A DNA stretch of 23,483 bases from CAYMFD01 sp964389475 (GTDB lineage: Bacteria > Bacteroidota > Bacteroidia > Chitinophagales > Saprospiraceae). Location: positions 1 through 23,483 of the forward strand of contig CAYMFD010000054.1 in assembly GCA_964389475.1 (NCBI GenBank), given 5' to 3'. Of this stretch, positions 21,141-23,483 are shown piece by piece (the first letter of the stretch is position 1; the number at the start of each line of letters is the position of its first letter). The notes beneath the pieces are model-generated. The model saw only the letters and a list, made by a program, of their open reading frames with translations, had not been told where the DNA came from and did no database searches. A program made the translations under genes and the position numbers.

Positions 21141-22382
21141 ATGGCAAGCAAGAAGCAACTCAAATGCTCATTCTGTGGGAAGACCAAAAATGAGGCCCTC
21201 GTACTCATAGCAGGCATAGACGGCCACATCTGTGAGACTTGCGTAGAGCAGGCTTATGAGATCATCGGAGAGGAGATCCAGTCTAGTCAGCCATCTATTA
21301 AAGACTTGCCAGAGGTGTCGATCCCTACTGATATTACCCCTGTGCAGATCAGTAGCTACCTAGATAATTATGTGATCGGTCAGAATGAGGCTAAGCGTTA
21401 TCTATCCGTGGCGGTCTATAACCATTACAAGCGACTACGAGCTGCTCAGGACGATGATCTAGAGTTGCAAAAGTCCAACATACTTTTCGTTGGAGAGACA
21501 GGCACCGGCAAGACGCTTCTGGCCAAGACGATTGCTCGCTTTCTAGACGTACCCTTTGCTATTGTAGATGCGACTGTATTTACGGAGGCTGGCTATGTAG
21601 GTGAGGATGTAGAGAGTATGCTCAGTCGCCTATTGCAAGCATGTGACTATAATGTAGAGGCGGCGCAGCAGGGTATCGTCTACATTGATGAGATCGACAA
21701 GGTAGCCCGCAAAAATGACAACCCGAGTATCACTAGAGATGTATCTGGCGAGGGTGTACAGCAGGCTATGCTCAAGATGCTGGAGGGTACCGTCGTTAAC
21801 GTACCGCCGCAGGGTGGTCGCAAGCACCCCGAGCAGAAGATGATACAGGTCGATACGACCAACATACTATTCATCTGTGGTGGTGCCTTTGATGGTATCA
21901 ATAAGATTATAGCTAGACGTCTCAATACGCAGGTCATAGGCTTTGGCTCGGAGACTAAGAGTAGGGTAGATCGCGACAATATGCTCCAATACGTATCTCA
22001 CAAGGACCTTAAAAACTTCGGTCTTATACCTGAGCTCATCGGTCGAGTGCCCGTACTTACCTACCTAGAGCCACTCACCAAGGAGACCCTAGCGGCTATA
22101 CTTACCAAGCCCAAAAATGCACTGATCAAACAGTACAGACGACTCTTTGAGATGGAGAATGTCAAGCTGATCTTTACGCAAGACGCCATCGAGTATATCG
22201 CTGAGAAGTCACTACAGTACAAGCTGGGTGCACGTGGACTGAGGTCTATGTGTGAGGCCATACTGACGGACGCCATGTTTGAGATACCCTCTCAGACAGA
22301 TATTACGGAGTTGGTCATCGATATACCGTACATCGAGAGCAAGCTATCCACTGGTAAGATCAAAAAACTACTAGCAGCATAG
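21141..22382 (+). CDS. clpX: ATP-dependent Clp protease ATP-binding subunit ClpX
   Basis: The unfoldase that feeds ClpP. The 413-residue protein has the N-terminal zinc-binding domain (CSFCGKTK near 9-16 and CETC near 34-37), Walker A GETGTGKT, pore loop GYVGEDVE, Walker B IVYIDEIDK, the arginine-rich ARGLRSM of sensor 2, and the LNTQVIGFG loop, which corresponds to the IGF region that docks ClpP. The ATG at 21141 (MASKKQLKCSFCGK) is chosen because an upstream TTG would lie inside the -7 element. It has its own promoter and is separated from clpP by the gluconate operon. Confidence 0.97.
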   Translation: MASKKQLKCSFCGKTKNEALVLIAGIDGHICETCVEQAYEIIGEEIQSSQPSIKDLPEVSIPTDITPVQISSYLDNYVIGQNEAKRYLSVAVYNHYKRLRAAQDDDLELQKSNILFVGETGTGKTLLAKTIARFLDVPFAIVDATVFTEAGYVGEDVESMLSRLLQACDYNVEAAQQGIVYIDEIDKVARKNDNPSITRDVSGEGVQQAMLKMLEGTVVNVPPQGGRKHPEQKMIQVDTTNILFICGGAFDGINKIIARRLNTQVIGFGSETKSRVDRDNMLQYVSHKDLKNFGLIPELIGRVPVLTYLEPLTKETLAAILTKPKNALIKQYRRLFEMENVKLIFTQDAIEYIAEKSLQYKLGARGLRSMCEAILTDAMFEIPSQTDITELVIDIPYIESKLSTGKIKKLLAA

Positions 22383-22398
22383 AGCCGTCCAGGCGGCT
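22383..22398 (+). terminator. Weak hairpin directly after clpX
   Basis: AGCCG and CGGCT pair (with an inner T-G pair) around CCAG, immediately after the clpX stop. No T-run follows, so termination is uncertain. Confidence 0.25.
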
Positions 22399-22473
22399 AT
22401 CATTACTGTTACATCACTTGTCTTCGTCTCTAGCCAGATGAGGCGGTTGGTGGTAATACCTTATGTAAGCATC

Positions 22474-23483
22474 ATGATTAAAACTGATATTGTCATCATC
22501 GGGGCTGGTCCCGTAGGATTGTTTACCGTATTCGAGGCGGGACTGCTTAAGCTACGTTGTCATCTCATTGATGCTTTAGCTCAGCCTGGTGGTCAGCTGA
22601 CAGAGATATATCCTAAGAAACCCATCTACGATATCCCGGGCTATCCGAGTGTACTGGCCGGTGAGCTGGTAGACAACCTCATGGAGCAGATAGCGCCATT
22701 CAAACCATCGTTTACCCTAGGTGAAAGAGCCGAAGAGATCGAGCGAATGGAGGACGGTTCCTTCGTCGTTAAGACAAGTAAGGGCACAGAGGTCCATGCT
22801 CCGGTCATAGCAATTGCTGGCGGACTCGGCTGCTTTGAGCCTCGTAAGCCACCGATTACCAATATCGCAGACTTTGAGGACAGCGGGGTAGAGTACATCA
22901 TCCGTGATCCAGAGTTGTATAGAGACAAGCGTATCGTGATTGCAGGCGGTGGAGATAGTGCCCTGGACTGGACGATATTTTTAGCGGAGGTAGCTACAGA
23001 TGTTACGCTGGTACATAGGCGTTCTTCATTCAGAGGAGCACTAGATAGTGTGGAGAAGGTGATGGAGCTAGCGCAGGCAGGCAAGATCAACCTAGTGACA
23101 GAGGCGCAGGTAGTAGGTCTACGAGGTGACGACCATCTCGACGCTGTACAGATTAAGCACAAGGTAGATGGTGAGCGATGGCAGGAGACAGACCACTTCA
23201 TCCCGCTATTCGGACTATCACCTAAGCTAGGGCCCATCGGCGAATGGGGACTCAACATACACCGTAGCGCTATCGAGGTAGATACGACGGACTACAGTAC
23301 CAATGTCGAAGGCATCTATGCCATAGGTGATATCAATACCTATCCTGGCAAGCTCAAGTTGATTCTCTGCGGTTTTCACGAAGGTACATTAATGGTGCAG
23401 TCGGCATTTAAGCGGATATATCCCGACCAAAAGCTTAGCTTTAAGTACACAACGGTAGCAGGCGTCAATGGCTTTGAAGAATA
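22474..23483 (+). CDS. Type 2 ferredoxin/flavodoxin-NADP+ reductase (3' end cut by the window)
   Basis: A TrxB-like flavoprotein of at least 336 residues, cut at the window edge a few residues before its likely C-terminus. The FAD-binding motif is VIIGAGPVG at 7-15, followed by QPGGQLTEIYPKKPIYDIPGYP, the signature segment of type 2 (YumC-like) ferredoxin-NADP+ reductases. The NADP site is IVIAGGGDSALDW, and the second FAD motif is IYAIGDINTYPGKLKLILCGFHEG. The CxxC redox pair of thioredoxin reductase is absent, as expected for this class. The last visible residues (KYTTVAGVNGFEE) match the usual end of the family. It would transfer electrons between NADPH and ferredoxin or flavodoxin. The 91-bp gap to clpX holds no clear promoter. 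Confidence 0.92.
   Translation, partial: MIKTDIVIIGAGPVGLFTVFEAGLLKLRCHLIDALAQPGGQLTEIYPKKPIYDIPGYPSVLAGELVDNLMEQIAPFKPSFTLGERAEEIERMEDGSFVVKTSKGTEVHAPVIAIAGGLGCFEPRKPPITNIADFEDSGVEYIIRDPELYRDKRIVIAGGGDSALDWTIFLAEVATDVTLVHRRSSFRGALDSVEKVMELAQAGKINLVTEAQVVGLRGDDHLDAVQIKHKVDGERWQETDHFIPLFGLSPKLGPIGEWGLNIHRSAIEVDTTDYSTNVEGIYAIGDINTYPGKLKLILCGFHEGTLMVQSAFKRIYPDQKLSFKYTTVAGVNGFEE

Noticed and set aside
22641..23258. A 205-codon minus-strand open frame
   Set aside because: It is a Ser/Pro-rich antisense shadow of the ferredoxin-NADP+ reductase, whose own frame carries all the family motifs.
1..23483. Search for CRISPR arrays, insertion sequences, prophage genes or a defence island
   Set aside because: No spaced direct repeats, transposase or integrase motifs or terminal repeats were found; the only exact long repeat is the 55-bp assembly duplicate.

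Overview
The window reads as part of a chromosome from a Bacteroidota bacterium, plausibly of the Saprospiraceae/Saprospirales type (the family is an inference). The reasons are the repeated TAnnTTTG-type -7 promoter element (for example before tRNA-Cys, tRNA-Leu, clpX and dapA), short leaders with few Shine-Dalgarno sequences, a two-component sensor with Reg_prop/Y_Y_Y domains paired with a LytTR-type regulator, an AAA/DUF4143 ATPase, and Bacteroidota-like OppB/OppC, ClpP, ClpX and trigger factor. A 100-N gap shows that it comes from a scaffolded draft assembly.

Layout. 1-3240 (minus): partial LytTR-type response regulator and its sensor kinase. 3276-3929 (minus): a lipoprotein of unknown function and a possible 40-residue CxxC/membrane small ORF within a structured intergenic stretch. 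4066-4935 (plus): MBL-fold hydrolase. 4980-6170 (minus): AAA/DUF4143 ATPase behind three regularly spaced 20-bp palindromes. 6358-9378: a probable phytol-salvage/prenylation locus. Its members are a homogentisate phytyltransferase-like UbiA enzyme, an overlapping SAM methyltransferase, and a divergent fusion of a phytol kinase-like (VTE5) and a phytyl-phosphate kinase-like (VTE6, DUF92) domain. 9375-11637 (minus): an overlapping three-gene operon of a DtxR/MntR-family regulator, a TroA/ZnuA-like metal-binding protein and a DUF2064 glycosyltransferase, behind a near-canonical DtxR operator. 11779-12678 (plus): dapA. 12638-14718 (minus): oppB-oppC permease pair. 14923-15200: tRNA-Cys and tRNA-Leu. 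15311-17537: trigger factor and ClpP. 17641-21029: a gluconate operon (gluconokinase/6-phosphogluconate dehydrogenase fusion plus GntP permease). 21141-22382: clpX. 22474-end: a type 2 ferredoxin/flavodoxin-NADP+ reductase, cut just before its C-terminus.

How the genes work together. The VTE5-VTE6 fusion could convert salvaged phytol to phytyl diphosphate, which the adjacent prenyltransferase could attach to homogentisate or another aromatic head group; the methyltransferase could then modify the ring. That would be tocopherol-like or quinone chemistry in what otherwise looks like a heterotroph. GntP imports gluconate, and the fused enzyme takes it to ribulose 5-phosphate with NADPH production. 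Trigger factor, ClpP and ClpX form the usual protein-quality block, here split by the gluconate operon. The DtxR-family regulator appears to have lost every canonical metal ligand while its operator remains near-canonical.

The most notable points are the phytol-salvage locus, the apparently metal-blind DtxR regulator, the GntK-Gnd fusion, the operator array before the AAA ATPase, and a spurious assembly gap that breaks gntP: removing it together with its duplicated 55-bp flank restores a 445-residue reading frame.
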